Assembly: GCA_002352185.1 (NCBI GenBank)
Contig: DEHY01000114.1
Location: forward strand, 28,499 to 35,111
From: Competibacteraceae bacterium UBA2788
GTDB lineage: Bacteria; Pseudomonadota; Gammaproteobacteria; Competibacterales; Competibacteraceae
Reading direction: 5' to 3'
Length of the DNA: 6,613 nt
Part shown: one piece after another, positions 1 through 6,574 of the stretch
How positions within the stretch are numbered: position 1 is the stretch's first letter
Layout: the number at the start of each line of letters is the position of its first letter
The notes under the pieces: model-generated
Told to the model about the DNA's origin: nothing
Database searches by the model: none
Seen by the model: the letters and a program-made list of their open reading frames with translations, nothing else
Translations under genes and position numbers: made by a program

Positions 1-296
1 CAGCGGCAGTATTGGTCAAGGGCGGGCATTTGCCCGGCAATCTCGTCACCGACTGGCTGGCCTGGCGCGAGGGTGCGGAAGCGTTTACCGCGCCGCGATT
101 CGCCAGCCGTAATACCCACGGCACCGGCTGTACGCTGGCTTCGGCCATCGCGACCGGACTGGCCCAGGGGCTGCCGTTGAATGCAGCGGTGCGACGGGCG
201 CTAGGTTATGTGCGGGAGGCGATCCGCGCCGCGCCCAATCTCGGCCAGGGTTGCGGCCCGCTGAATCATGGTCATACAGTGCAGATCTGGAATTAA
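1..296 (+). CDS. thiD: Hydroxymethylpyrimidine/phosphomethylpyrimidine kinase, C-terminal part (5' end cut by window edge)
   Basis: This is the last 98 codons of a ThiD-type kinase; the reading frame is open from base 3 and continues off the left edge. ThiD phosphorylates HMP and then HMP-phosphate to HMP-pyrophosphate, the pyrimidine half of thiamine, in the cytoplasm. The visible part has the ribokinase-family strand VLVKGGHL near the edge. It also has the signature NTHGTGCTL (codons at 111-137), whose GTGC forms the anion hole and active-site loop of this family. An alanine-rich helix region with the pattern AVRRALGYVREAI follows, typical of the ThiD C-terminus. The TTG at base 12 is an internal leucine codon, not a start. 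The gene ends at TAA 294-296, 28 bases before the hydrolase gene on the same strand. A PdxK-like kinase is the main alternative, but the motif spacing fits ThiD better. Confidence 0.9.
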   Translation, partial: AAVLVKGGHLPGNLVTDWLAWREGAEAFTAPRFASRNTHGTGCTLASAIATGLAQGLPLNAAVRRALGYVREAIRAAPNLGQGCGPLNHGHTVQIWN

Positions 297-324
297 GCGA
301 TGACCACGGCAGAGGCAAAAAATC

Positions 325-1434
325 ATGCAGATTTGGATCTGGGCGTTCCTGATGATGTTTCTATGGACCTTCCTTGTGGCATGGCTGCTGATCCGGCATT
401 TTCTAACGGGACCAAGCCTGCGGATCTACGATGATCCGCCGCTGGATCGTCATGCCGGATCGCGGGATCGAGCGAGTCCAGAACATCAGGAAGCCGTGCG
501 GCTGCTGGAGCGCAACTCGGCGGAAATTCGTTCCGTCCCGAAAAAACAGTGGCTGGAAACCGTCAGACGGGTCATGGCGCGGGGGTTTTGCCAGCCGCCG
601 CTGCTGGCGGGTGATACGGGCTACCAGATTCAAACCACGAACGCCGGAAATGTGCCCGGTGAATGGGTGCTGGCGCCGGATTCCGATCCGGATTGTCGGC
701 TGCTCTACCTGCACGGCGGCAGTTTTATCAGCGGTTGTCCGCACGGTCATCGCGTGATCACCACCCAACTGGCGCGCGTCACGGGCGCATCGGTTCTGGC
801 GCTGGATTATCGGTTAATGCCGGAACATTCGCGCCGGGACATCATCGCCGATGGTCAGACCGGTTATCGCTGGCTGCTGAACAACGGCCCGACGGGATTG
901 GCACCAGTTAAGGAATTATGGGTGGCTGGCGATTCAGCAGGCGGCAATCTGACGCTGATGCTGATTGCCTGGGCGCGTGATGCGGGGCTGCGTCCGGCCA
1001 ACGGAGCCATTGCCATCTCGCCGGGCACGGACATGACCTTTTCCAGCCCGACGCTCAAAAGCAACCTCAAAACCGATCTGATGCTGGGTCCCAGCCTGAA
1101 ATGGTTTTTGCGCATGCCCCGGTCCATCCTTCTGCTCCTGATCGGGATGGTGAACCGGATGGTTCCGCCGAACCCGCTGATCTCGCCGGTCTTTGGCGAT
1201 TTATCGGGGCTGCCGCCGGTGCTGATTCAGGTCAGCACGGCGGAAATGATGCTGGGCGACGCCTGGCGCTACGCCAATAAAGCCCGCGCTGCGGGTTCCA
1301 ACGTGGAGCTTGAAACCTGGCCGGACATGCTGCATGTCTGGCATCTGTTCGAGCCGATTCTGCCGGAAGCCCAGGAAGCGTTTGAGCGCATGGGTCGGTT
1401 TGTAGAGCGAATGCGATCCGGTAGCGCGTCTTAA
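325..1434 (+). CDS. Membrane-anchored alpha/beta hydrolase, HSL-type esterase/lipase family
   Basis: A 369-residue serine hydrolase of the alpha/beta-hydrolase-3 (hormone-sensitive-lipase-like) fold; its substrate is unknown, but such enzymes cleave carboxyl esters of short acids or lactones. Residues 5-27 form one strongly hydrophobic segment without a clear cleavage site, so it is probably an N-terminal membrane anchor. The oxyanion-hole motif is HGGS at 130-133. The nucleophile elbow GDSAGG at 202-207 gives Ser204. The catalytic acid is Glu307 or Asp312 in the STAEMMLGD segment, and the catalytic base is His337 in MLHVWH. A second hydrophobic stretch at 268-280 lies between the nucleophile and the acid, where it is probably a cap or substrate-binding element. 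The ATG at 325 is preceded by GAGG (312-315) at good spacing and begins directly with the anchor. It lies 28 bases after thiD, so the two may be cotranscribed, though no functional link is obvious. It ends 7 bases from the convergent hoxW. Confidence 0.88.
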   Translation: MQIWIWAFLMMFLWTFLVAWLLIRHFLTGPSLRIYDDPPLDRHAGSRDRASPEHQEAVRLLERNSAEIRSVPKKQWLETVRRVMARGFCQPPLLAGDTGYQIQTTNAGNVPGEWVLAPDSDPDCRLLYLHGGSFISGCPHGHRVITTQLARVTGASVLALDYRLMPEHSRRDIIADGQTGYRWLLNNGPTGLAPVKELWVAGDSAGGNLTLMLIAWARDAGLRPANGAIAISPGTDMTFSSPTLKSNLKTDLMLGPSLKWFLRMPRSILLLLIGMVNRMVPPNPLISPVFGDLSGLPPVLIQVSTAEMMLGDAWRYANKARAAGSNVELETWPDMLHVWHLFEPILPEAQEAFERMGRFVERMRSGSAS

Positions 1435-1441
1435 ACGACCT

Positions 1442-1960
1442 TCAGGTTTCAAACGCCGCCCATCCTGCAACATCTCGCCGCGCCAGCAACCGCTCGGCAA
1501 AGTCCAGCGCCGCTGCAAGATTCGTTTCCGCCGTTGCGCTGAGCGGTTCACCAAGTTCGAAGCGTTCGCCGCGAATCGCCAGTTGAAACGCGGGCGGCGG
1601 CGGAGCATGATGAACTTGCGCGTAGACATGCAATACAGCGGCGGGCGACAGCGCATGGCTGGTATAGCTGGCGTCACAGGCGGGTTGAAGACGGGTCAAC
1701 CGGTACGGCGGCGGACAGGACACGCTGGCATCCACAAACAGCGCCAGCGCCCGACCTTCCAGATCAACGGCGTGTTCGATCTGCAACTGGAAATCGGTCA
1801 GCAGTTCGATGCCGCTCCAATCACTGCACCGTTCCCGTTCCGCCGCCAGCCGTTCCAGAAACAGCGGCCCCAGCGCGTCATCGCCTCGGCTGGGATTGCC
1901 GCAGGCAAGAATCAGAATGCTGGGGCATGGTGGTTTAGAGATGGTCGCGGACAGTTCCAT
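1442..1960 (-). CDS. hoxW: Hydrogenase maturation endopeptidase (HoxW-type) for HoxH
   Basis: A 172-residue member of the HybD/HycI/HoxW peptidase family, which cuts the C-terminal extension from the hydrogenase large subunit after nickel insertion, so that the NiFe site can close. After a short lead-in, strand SILILACGNPSRGDDALG (14-31) carries the family motif GNxxxxDDxxG. By alignment with E. coli HybD (Ni-binding Glu16, Asp62, His93), the likely nickel-sensing ligands are Asp28, Asp78 (in LFVDAS) and His102 (in TSHALSP). The open frame runs upstream to 2044, but this would bury 28 extra residues inside hoxH. I chose ATG 1960, with ATG 1966 as the alternative. Either overlaps the hoxH end (26 bases for 1960), and the Shine-Dalgarno sequence is weak (GCGGGA), so translation is probably coupled to hoxH. 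It is the last gene of the operon and faces the hydrolase gene tail to tail. Confidence 0.87.
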   Translation of the reverse strand: MELSATISKPPCPSILILACGNPSRGDDALGPLFLERLAAERERCSDWSGIELLTDFQLQIEHAVDLEGRALALFVDASVSCPPPYRLTRLQPACDASYTSHALSPAAVLHVYAQVHHAPPPPAFQLAIRGERFELGEPLSATAETNLAAALDFAERLLARRDVAGWAAFET

Positions 1961-3425
1961 CGGCATCCCGCACCAGACAACCCACAATGGCCCCACTCTC
2001 CTCGTCCGCCAATTCCACGTAGAGCGGCATCTGGCCCAGGGCATGCGTCGCGCAGGACAGGCAGGGATCGTAGGCCCGCACGGCGACTTCGATCTGGTTT
2101 AACAGCGGCTCGATCAGCTCCTTGCCGCTCAGATAACGCTCCGCCACCTGGCGAATGGATTCATTCATCGCCTGGTTGTTGTTCGTAGTGGAGACAATCA
2201 GGTTGGCCTTCTCGATCAAGCCATCTTCATTGATCCGGTAATGATGGAACAGCGTGCCGCGCGGCGCCTCAATCACGCCGATGCCTTCCCGCACCATTTC
2301 GCCGCACGCCATCAACTCATCGCCGAAGATATCCGGATCAAGCAGCAATTCCTTAATCGCCTCGGCGGAGTGCAACAGCTCGATCATTCGCGCCCAGTGA
2401 TAGGCCAAGGTCGCATGAATCAATTCCCCGCCACCCAACGCCATAAACTCCCGCCGTTCTTCCTCGGCCAGCGGCGTGGCAATAAAATCGCAGTTATTGA
2501 TTCGAGCCAGCGGCCCCACCCGATACCAGCCCTTATCCGGCCCCAGCGAATTGATGAACGGGAATTTCATGTAGCTCCACGGCTTCACCTGTTCGTGAAT
2601 CACCTGGTAGTAGCGCTGGTAATCCAGGTGGTCAAAGATGATCCCGCCCTGCTCGTTCCTGGCCCGCAGCCCGCCATGGTACAAATCCAGCGCCCCATCG
2701 GCGCGCGCCAGGCTGAGATAGCTGGAGCGGATCGTTGCAAAATAGGTGAAATAACCGGGATTCGCCTCATAGGCTTTCTTCATCAGCTTCAGGATGTTGC
2801 ATCCCCACTGAATCATCAGATCGAGATCCGTCAGCAGGTAATTGCGCTCCTGCAGGGTCAGCGCCTTGTTAACCCCGCCGGGAACCGTCCCGGTGCCATG
2901 AATCCGCTTGCCGGCGGTCATGCGGATGACTTCCTGCCCATATTTGCGCAACCGCACCCCCTGGCGGGCGATATCGGGGAAATCGGCCATCACTCCGCCG
3001 ATATTGCGGTGCGCGGTGGGATCGTCGAAGTCGAACAGGAAATCCGGCGAAGCCAGATGGAAAAAATGCACGGCGTGCGATTGCAGAGTCTGGCCGTAAT
3101 GCATAAGCCGACGCATCTTTTCGGCGGTCGGCGGAATGTCCCGCGCCCCGACCAGTTGATCCACCGCCTTGGCCGCCGCCAGATGGTGGCTGACCGGGCA
3201 GATGCCGCACAGCCGCTGCACCAGCACCGGAACTTCCCAGTAGGGCCGGCCCTGGATGAATTTCTCGAAGCCGCGAAATTCGACGATGTGCAACCGCGCC
3301 TGGCGGATATGGTGATCCTTATCCACCAGGAGCGTAACCTTGCCGTGACCTTCGACCCGGCTAAGCGGGTCAATGGCGATCCGGCACAGATATTCCGGCT
3401 GTGCCGCCGTTTCCAGGGTACTCAT
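1935..3425 (-). CDS. hoxH: NAD-linked [NiFe] hydrogenase, large (catalytic) subunit precursor
   Basis: A 496-residue large subunit holding the NiFe(CN)2CO active site, where H2 is split or formed. The N-terminal segment has DPLSRVEGHGKV (19-30), including the conserved Glu25. The first metal-binding motif is RLCGICPVSHH (71-81), with Cys73 and Cys76. The second is DPCLSCATH (453-461), with Cys455 and Cys458. These four cysteines bind nickel, two of them bridging to iron. The motif wording (RxCGICPVSHH and DPCLSCATHALG) is that of group 3d, NAD-reducing hydrogenases. The protein continues 35 residues past His461, so it is made as a precursor to be cut by the HoxW peptidase encoded just downstream. 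ATG 3425 follows the hoxY stop by 12 bases, with GCGAGG at 3432-3437 as an imperfect ribosome binding site. The length is normal for the family, and no frameshift or missing ligand is seen. The protein is soluble, with no signal peptide. Confidence 0.97.
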   Translation of the reverse strand: MSTLETAAQPEYLCRIAIDPLSRVEGHGKVTLLVDKDHHIRQARLHIVEFRGFEKFIQGRPYWEVPVLVQRLCGICPVSHHLAAAKAVDQLVGARDIPPTAEKMRRLMHYGQTLQSHAVHFFHLASPDFLFDFDDPTAHRNIGGVMADFPDIARQGVRLRKYGQEVIRMTAGKRIHGTGTVPGGVNKALTLQERNYLLTDLDLMIQWGCNILKLMKKAYEANPGYFTYFATIRSSYLSLARADGALDLYHGGLRARNEQGGIIFDHLDYQRYYQVIHEQVKPWSYMKFPFINSLGPDKGWYRVGPLARINNCDFIATPLAEEERREFMALGGGELIHATLAYHWARMIELLHSAEAIKELLLDPDIFGDELMACGEMVREGIGVIEAPRGTLFHHYRINEDGLIEKANLIVSTTNNNQAMNESIRQVAERYLSGKELIEPLLNQIEVAVRAYDPCLSCATHALGQMPLYVELADEESGAIVGCLVRDADGTVRDHL

Positions 3426-3437
3426 GGCGCGCCTCGC

Positions 3438-3980
3438 TCAATCGTAATGAATCTGGGTATAGGGCAGCGTGATCGGCTGGCCGGACAACAACTGGCTGAC
3501 AAAGGTCCAGATCGTATCCGCCGATGGCGGACACCCCGGCAGGAAGTAGTCAATCTTGACCACTTCGTGGATCGGATGCACCCGGTTGAGCAGCAGCGGA
3601 ATTTCCGGATCGTTGGGAATCTGCGGATTGACCAGCCCGATCCCGCGCAGGTAGGACTCTTCCAGGCAGTCCTTGAGCACGAACTGGTTGCGCATCGCCG
3701 GGATGCCGCCGTTCAGCGCGCAGGCGCCCATGGCGATCAGCACCTTGCAACGCGCCCGGAACTCCATCAGCGTATGGACGTTCTCGACATTGCAGACCCC
3801 GCCCTCAATGATGCCAACGTCGCACTCGCCCAGTTCCTTGACATCAGTCAGCGGACTGCGATCCAGATCCACCCGCTCGGCCAGATCGAACAGCCGCTCA
3901 TCGAGATCGAGCAGCGACATGTGGCAGCCAAAGCAGCCGGCCAGCGAACAGGTGGCGACTTTCAAGCGTGGTTCAGTCAT
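3438..3980 (-). CDS. hoxY: NAD-linked [NiFe] hydrogenase, small subunit
   Basis: A 180-residue small subunit that pairs with HoxH and carries the proximal [4Fe-4S] cluster, the first electron acceptor from the NiFe site. The likely cluster ligands are Cys16 and Cys19 (CFGCHMS), Cys87 (MGACALNGG) and Cys150 (LPGCPP), by position in the small-subunit family. There is no twin-arginine signal and no C-terminal domain for medial and distal clusters. This is the short, cytoplasmic form typical of group 3d enzymes, with onward transfer through HoxU. The open frame extends to 4031, but ATG 3980 is preferred. It has GGGAGGG at 3988-3994 seven bases upstream, gives an N-terminus of the usual kind, and overlaps the hoxU stop by 8 bases (ATGACTGA). 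The upstream extension would lie wholly inside hoxU in another frame. Confidence 0.96.
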   Translation of the reverse strand: MTEPRLKVATCSLAGCFGCHMSLLDLDERLFDLAERVDLDRSPLTDVKELGECDVGIIEGGVCNVENVHTLMEFRARCKVLIAMGACALNGGIPAMRNQFVLKDCLEESYLRGIGLVNPQIPNDPEIPLLLNRVHPIHEVVKIDYFLPGCPPSADTIWTFVSQLLSGQPITLPYTQIHYD

Positions 3981-4713
3981 GACGGCGCCCTCCCTGGCTT
4001 TCCGACGCTTGCGCCACGTCGCCCACCACATTGATCGGCTTACGGTCGTAAAGCCGCTGGCCGATGGGGATTCCGTAACCCTGATGCTTGATCAGAATCG
4101 CTCCGGTTGGGCAGACCTGGGCGGCCTTGTCCTCAACGCTGAAATCGGTCGCGCCCAGCTTGCCGGCTGGCGTATTGATCACCAGATGCGCCGAGATGCC
4201 GCGCCCCTGCACTGCAAACACGTTCTTGCCGTCCACGTCGCGGCTGGCCCGCACGCACAACTCGCACAGGATGCAACGGTTAAAATCGATCAGGACATCC
4301 GGGTGCGATGCATCCACCGGCCGACGCGGATAGAAGTGCGTGTAATGAGGGGCCAGCATCCCGACGTAATAGGCCACCGCCTGCAACTGGCAGGCCCCGC
4401 TCTTCTCGCAAGCCGGGCAGACGTGATTGCCTTCGACGAACAGCATTTGCAGGATGCCGCGCCGGATCTCGCGCAGTTCCTCGATGTCGCTCAGCACGGT
4501 CTGGCCCGCTGCTGCGGGTAGCGTGCAGGAAGCCTGCACTCGGCCATTGACCTTGACCAGACACACCCGGCAACTGCCGTGCGGGGCAAATTCCGGGTTG
4601 AAGCACAAATGTGGAATATAAACGCCGGCGGCCCGCGCCGCCTCCATGATGGTTTGACCGTCCTCGAACGGAATCCGCCGCCCGTCCAGAATGAAATGCT
4701 GTTCCTCGCTCAT
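3973..4713 (-). CDS. hoxU: NAD-linked hydrogenase diaphorase, Fe-S electron-relay subunit
   Basis: A 246-residue subunit equivalent to the N-terminal part of complex I NuoG; it carries electrons between HoxY and HoxF. A plant-type ferredoxin domain comes first, with [2Fe-2S] ligands Cys37, Cys48, Cys51 and Cys63. Next is the His-containing [4Fe-4S] region, EGNHVCPACEKSGAC (94-108), with His97, Cys99, Cys102 and Cys108. A final ferredoxin-like region has Cys147, Cys150 and Cys153 (RCILCELC), plus Cys201 (CPTG), enough for one [4Fe-4S] cluster. From memory, the cyanobacterial HoxU has a second CxxCxxC set there; this protein resembles the shorter Ralstonia form. ATG 4713 overlaps the hoxF stop as ATGA (4710-4713), with TAGGAG at 4721-4726 as ribosome binding site inside the end of hoxF. 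The 3' end overlaps hoxY by 8 bases. Confidence 0.96.
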   Translation of the reverse strand: MSEEQHFILDGRRIPFEDGQTIMEAARAAGVYIPHLCFNPEFAPHGSCRVCLVKVNGRVQASCTLPAAAGQTVLSDIEELREIRRGILQMLFVEGNHVCPACEKSGACQLQAVAYYVGMLAPHYTHFYPRRPVDASHPDVLIDFNRCILCELCVRASRDVDGKNVFAVQGRGISAHLVINTPAGKLGATDFSVEDKAAQVCPTGAILIKHQGYGIPIGQRLYDRKPINVVGDVAQASESQGGRRHD

Positions 4714-6527
4714 GGCATCGCTCCTACCAGCAGATCTTCCTCGTTCAGGTATGCGCCCGGATCGCTGCGGCCCGTCAACCGCCGGGCGTCGTCCAGCGCC
4801 GCGTTCAGATCAAAAGCCGGCTCAAACGTGGTGGAGCGCAGCCGCCGCTCCCAGGACTCCGGGAACTGATCGAGACTATCCAGCACTGGATTGGGCGCGG
4901 TCTGGCCCAGGCCGCAATGACAGGCCACCTGCATGAGCCGTCCCAGCTTGCGCATCTCCTCCAGATCGTAGCGGGCGCCGTGGCCGGCATGAATCTTGTC
5001 AACCAGATCGCGCATCAGCGAGGTGCCGACCCGGCAGGGGGTACAGAACCCGCAACTCTCGTGGACAAAGAAATGGGCGAAATTGCGAATGCCATCGAGA
5101 ATGTCGCGGCTTTGGTCGAACACCATGAACGAACCGCCGGTAGCCAAATCCTCGAAGCAGATGCGCCGGTCGAATTGCCTGGCGGAAATCATGTGCCCGG
5201 CGGGGCCGGCCATCTGGATGCCCTGGGCGTTCCGCGCGCCGCAATCCTCCAGCACCCGCCGCACGGTGACGCCAAATGGGTATTCGTAGATGCCTGGCCG
5301 CTCGCAGTCGCCGCTCAAGCTCAGCAGCTTGGTGCCCTTGGATTCGGCGGTGCCGCGACTGGCGAACCACTCGCCGCCTTCCACCGCAATCTTGGCCGTG
5401 GCGGCGAAGGTTTCCACATTGTTGACCACCGTCGGCTTATTCAGATAACCGTGCGTCGTCGGGAAGGGCGGGCGGATGCGCGGTACGCCATGCTTGCCTT
5501 CCAGCGATTCAATCAGCGCCGATTCCTCGCCACAGACGTAGGCCCCGGCGCCCATATGGATGTCAATATCGAAACAAAAGCCCGGATCGCCCAGGATGGC
5601 CTCGCCCAGCAGCCCGACTTCGCGGCGGCGGCGCAGGGTCGCCTGGAGCGCATCCACCAGATAGCGATACTCGCCGCGCAGATAGACGAACCCCTGACGG
5701 GCGCCGATTACGCGACCGCACAGGGTCATACCCTCGAACACCAGATCCGCGAAGTCCTGCATCAGCACTCGATCCTTGAAGGTGCCCGGCTCGCCTTCAT
5801 CGGCGTTGCAAACCACATACTTCACCTCACCCGGGGCGTTACGGCAGGAAATCCACTTGGCGGCTGATTTGAAGCCCGCCCCGCCCTGGCCGCGCAGACC
5901 GGATTTCACCATTTCTTCCAGTATCGCCTCCGGGCCGCGCCGCAACACCGCTCGCAAGGCCGCGCCGTCGGCGAAATGCCGCCCCAGCAGAATGTCGGCG
6001 CGGCGGATGTTGCTGACGACTTCGAAGAACTCGCGCGGCCATTCCGCCAGCGGCGTTTGGCGGTTCACCAGGTCCACGATCCGATCCAGGCGCGGTTTAT
6101 CAAGGCAGGTGAGCGCATAGCCGTTCACCAGCGCGGCCGGTCCCTGGTCGCACATGCCGGTGCAGGAGGTAGCGCCAACGCTGACCCGCCCATCGGCGCG
6201 GATGGCGTTGACCTCTACGCCCAGCCGCTCGCAGAGGTAATGCAGCAATTCGCGGCTGCCAAGCATCCGGTCGGTGATGTTGTCGCTGAACAGGATGTCA
6301 TAGGAGCCACGCGGCTGGGTGTAGAGGAAGGAGTAGAACTCGGCGACATTACGCACTTTATCCGGTGAGATGCCGAGTTCCCCGGCCACACATTCCACGG
6401 CTGCGGGCGAAAGCCATGTCAGGCTATCCTGCGTCTCGCGCAGGATTTGCAGCAGCCGGGTCGGTAAACCATCGTGGCGTTGCACGATGTCGCGGATTGT
6501 CTGGGCAAGCGTACTGGATTCCGCCAT
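4710..6527 (-). CDS. hoxF: NAD-linked hydrogenase diaphorase, FMN/NAD-binding subunit (NuoE-NuoF fusion)
   Basis: A 605-residue flavoprotein that exchanges electrons with NAD+/NADH, related to NuoE plus NuoF of complex I. Residues 1-155 are a NuoE-like thioredoxin-fold domain. Its second cysteine pair is present (Cys122 and Cys126, SCTGMC), but the first pair reads Ser81 and Asp86 (FSDNITD). The NuoF-like part begins around 175. It has the FMN-binding GLRGQGGAGF (210-219), NADEGEPGTFKDR (241-253) and the glycine-rich nucleotide loop around GAGAYVCGEESALIE (326-340). The [4Fe-4S] ligands are Cys492, Cys495 and Cys498 (ESCGFCTPCR) with Cys538 (CHCGLG). The length matches the fused HoxF of Ralstonia (about 600) rather than the separate hoxE-hoxF arrangement. 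ATG 6527 has a near-perfect ribosome binding site upstream. This is the first gene of the operon and ends in an ATGA overlap with hoxU. Confidence 0.97.
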   Translation of the reverse strand: MAESSTLAQTIRDIVQRHDGLPTRLLQILRETQDSLTWLSPAAVECVAGELGISPDKVRNVAEFYSFLYTQPRGSYDILFSDNITDRMLGSRELLHYLCERLGVEVNAIRADGRVSVGATSCTGMCDQGPAALVNGYALTCLDKPRLDRIVDLVNRQTPLAEWPREFFEVVSNIRRADILLGRHFADGAALRAVLRRGPEAILEEMVKSGLRGQGGAGFKSAAKWISCRNAPGEVKYVVCNADEGEPGTFKDRVLMQDFADLVFEGMTLCGRVIGARQGFVYLRGEYRYLVDALQATLRRRREVGLLGEAILGDPGFCFDIDIHMGAGAYVCGEESALIESLEGKHGVPRIRPPFPTTHGYLNKPTVVNNVETFAATAKIAVEGGEWFASRGTAESKGTKLLSLSGDCERPGIYEYPFGVTVRRVLEDCGARNAQGIQMAGPAGHMISARQFDRRICFEDLATGGSFMVFDQSRDILDGIRNFAHFFVHESCGFCTPCRVGTSLMRDLVDKIHAGHGARYDLEEMRKLGRLMQVACHCGLGQTAPNPVLDSLDQFPESWERRLRSTTFEPAFDLNAALDDARRLTGRSDPGAYLNEEDLLVGAMP

Positions 6528-6530
6528 AAG

Positions 6531-6538
6531 CCACCTCC
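6531..6538 (-). promoter_or_regulatory. Ribosome binding site of hoxF
   Basis: On the minus strand this reads GGAGGTGG, matching the 16S anti-Shine-Dalgarno sequence closely. The core GGAGG lies about 6 bases before the ATG at 6527. It fixes the hoxF start and is the strongest such site in the operon, as expected for the first gene. An ATG a few bases further upstream (6543) is out of frame with hoxF and lies before this site. Confidence 0.8.
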
Positions 6539-6561
6539 GTCATTGATCCGCCGACCCGCTG

Positions 6562-6574
6562 GCATCCGGGATGC
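6562..6574. repeat. Short inverted repeat in the hoxF leader
   Basis: The sequence GCATCCGGGATGC has two 6-base arms around one central base, or a 5-base stem with a 3-base loop if folded as RNA. It lies about 35 bases upstream of the hoxF start. It could be a regulator-binding half-site pair or a leader hairpin. It is short enough to occur by chance in GC-rich DNA. I see no convincing sigma-70 or sigma-54 promoter in the 86 bases available, so the promoter may lie beyond the right edge. Confidence 0.35.

Noticed and set aside
300..434. A 44-codon + strand frame (ATG at 300) between thiD and the hydrolase, overlapping the hydrolase start
   Set aside because: It has no recognisable motif, most of it lies inside the hydrolase gene in another frame, and it has no better ribosome binding site than the hydrolase. 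A leader peptide is possible but unsupported.
1961..2044. A longer hoxW starting at 2044
   Set aside because: The extra 28 residues (Trp- and Arg-rich) are the out-of-frame reading of the hoxH C-terminus and do not resemble the peptidase family.
1583..2188. A 201-codon + strand frame antisense to hoxW and the end of hoxH
   Set aside because: It lies in register opposite hoxW, has an arginine- and proline-rich low-information translation, and has no family resemblance.
3981..4031. A longer hoxY starting at 4031
   Set aside because: The extra 17 residues are basic and unlike HoxY N-termini, and lie inside hoxU. ATG 3980 has a strong ribosome binding site and a typical start-stop overlap.
2241..4034. 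A 597-codon open frame on the + strand running antisense across hoxH and hoxY
   Set aside because: It is in exact codon register with hoxH and hoxY on the other strand. It stays open because those genes avoid TTA, CTA and TCA codons, as expected in GC-rich DNA. The translation shows no recognisable domain, and the sense strand encodes unmistakable hydrogenase subunits.
4917..5867. A 316-codon + strand frame antisense to hoxF
   Set aside because: It has the same cause: it lies in register opposite hoxF codons, with no recognisable motif.
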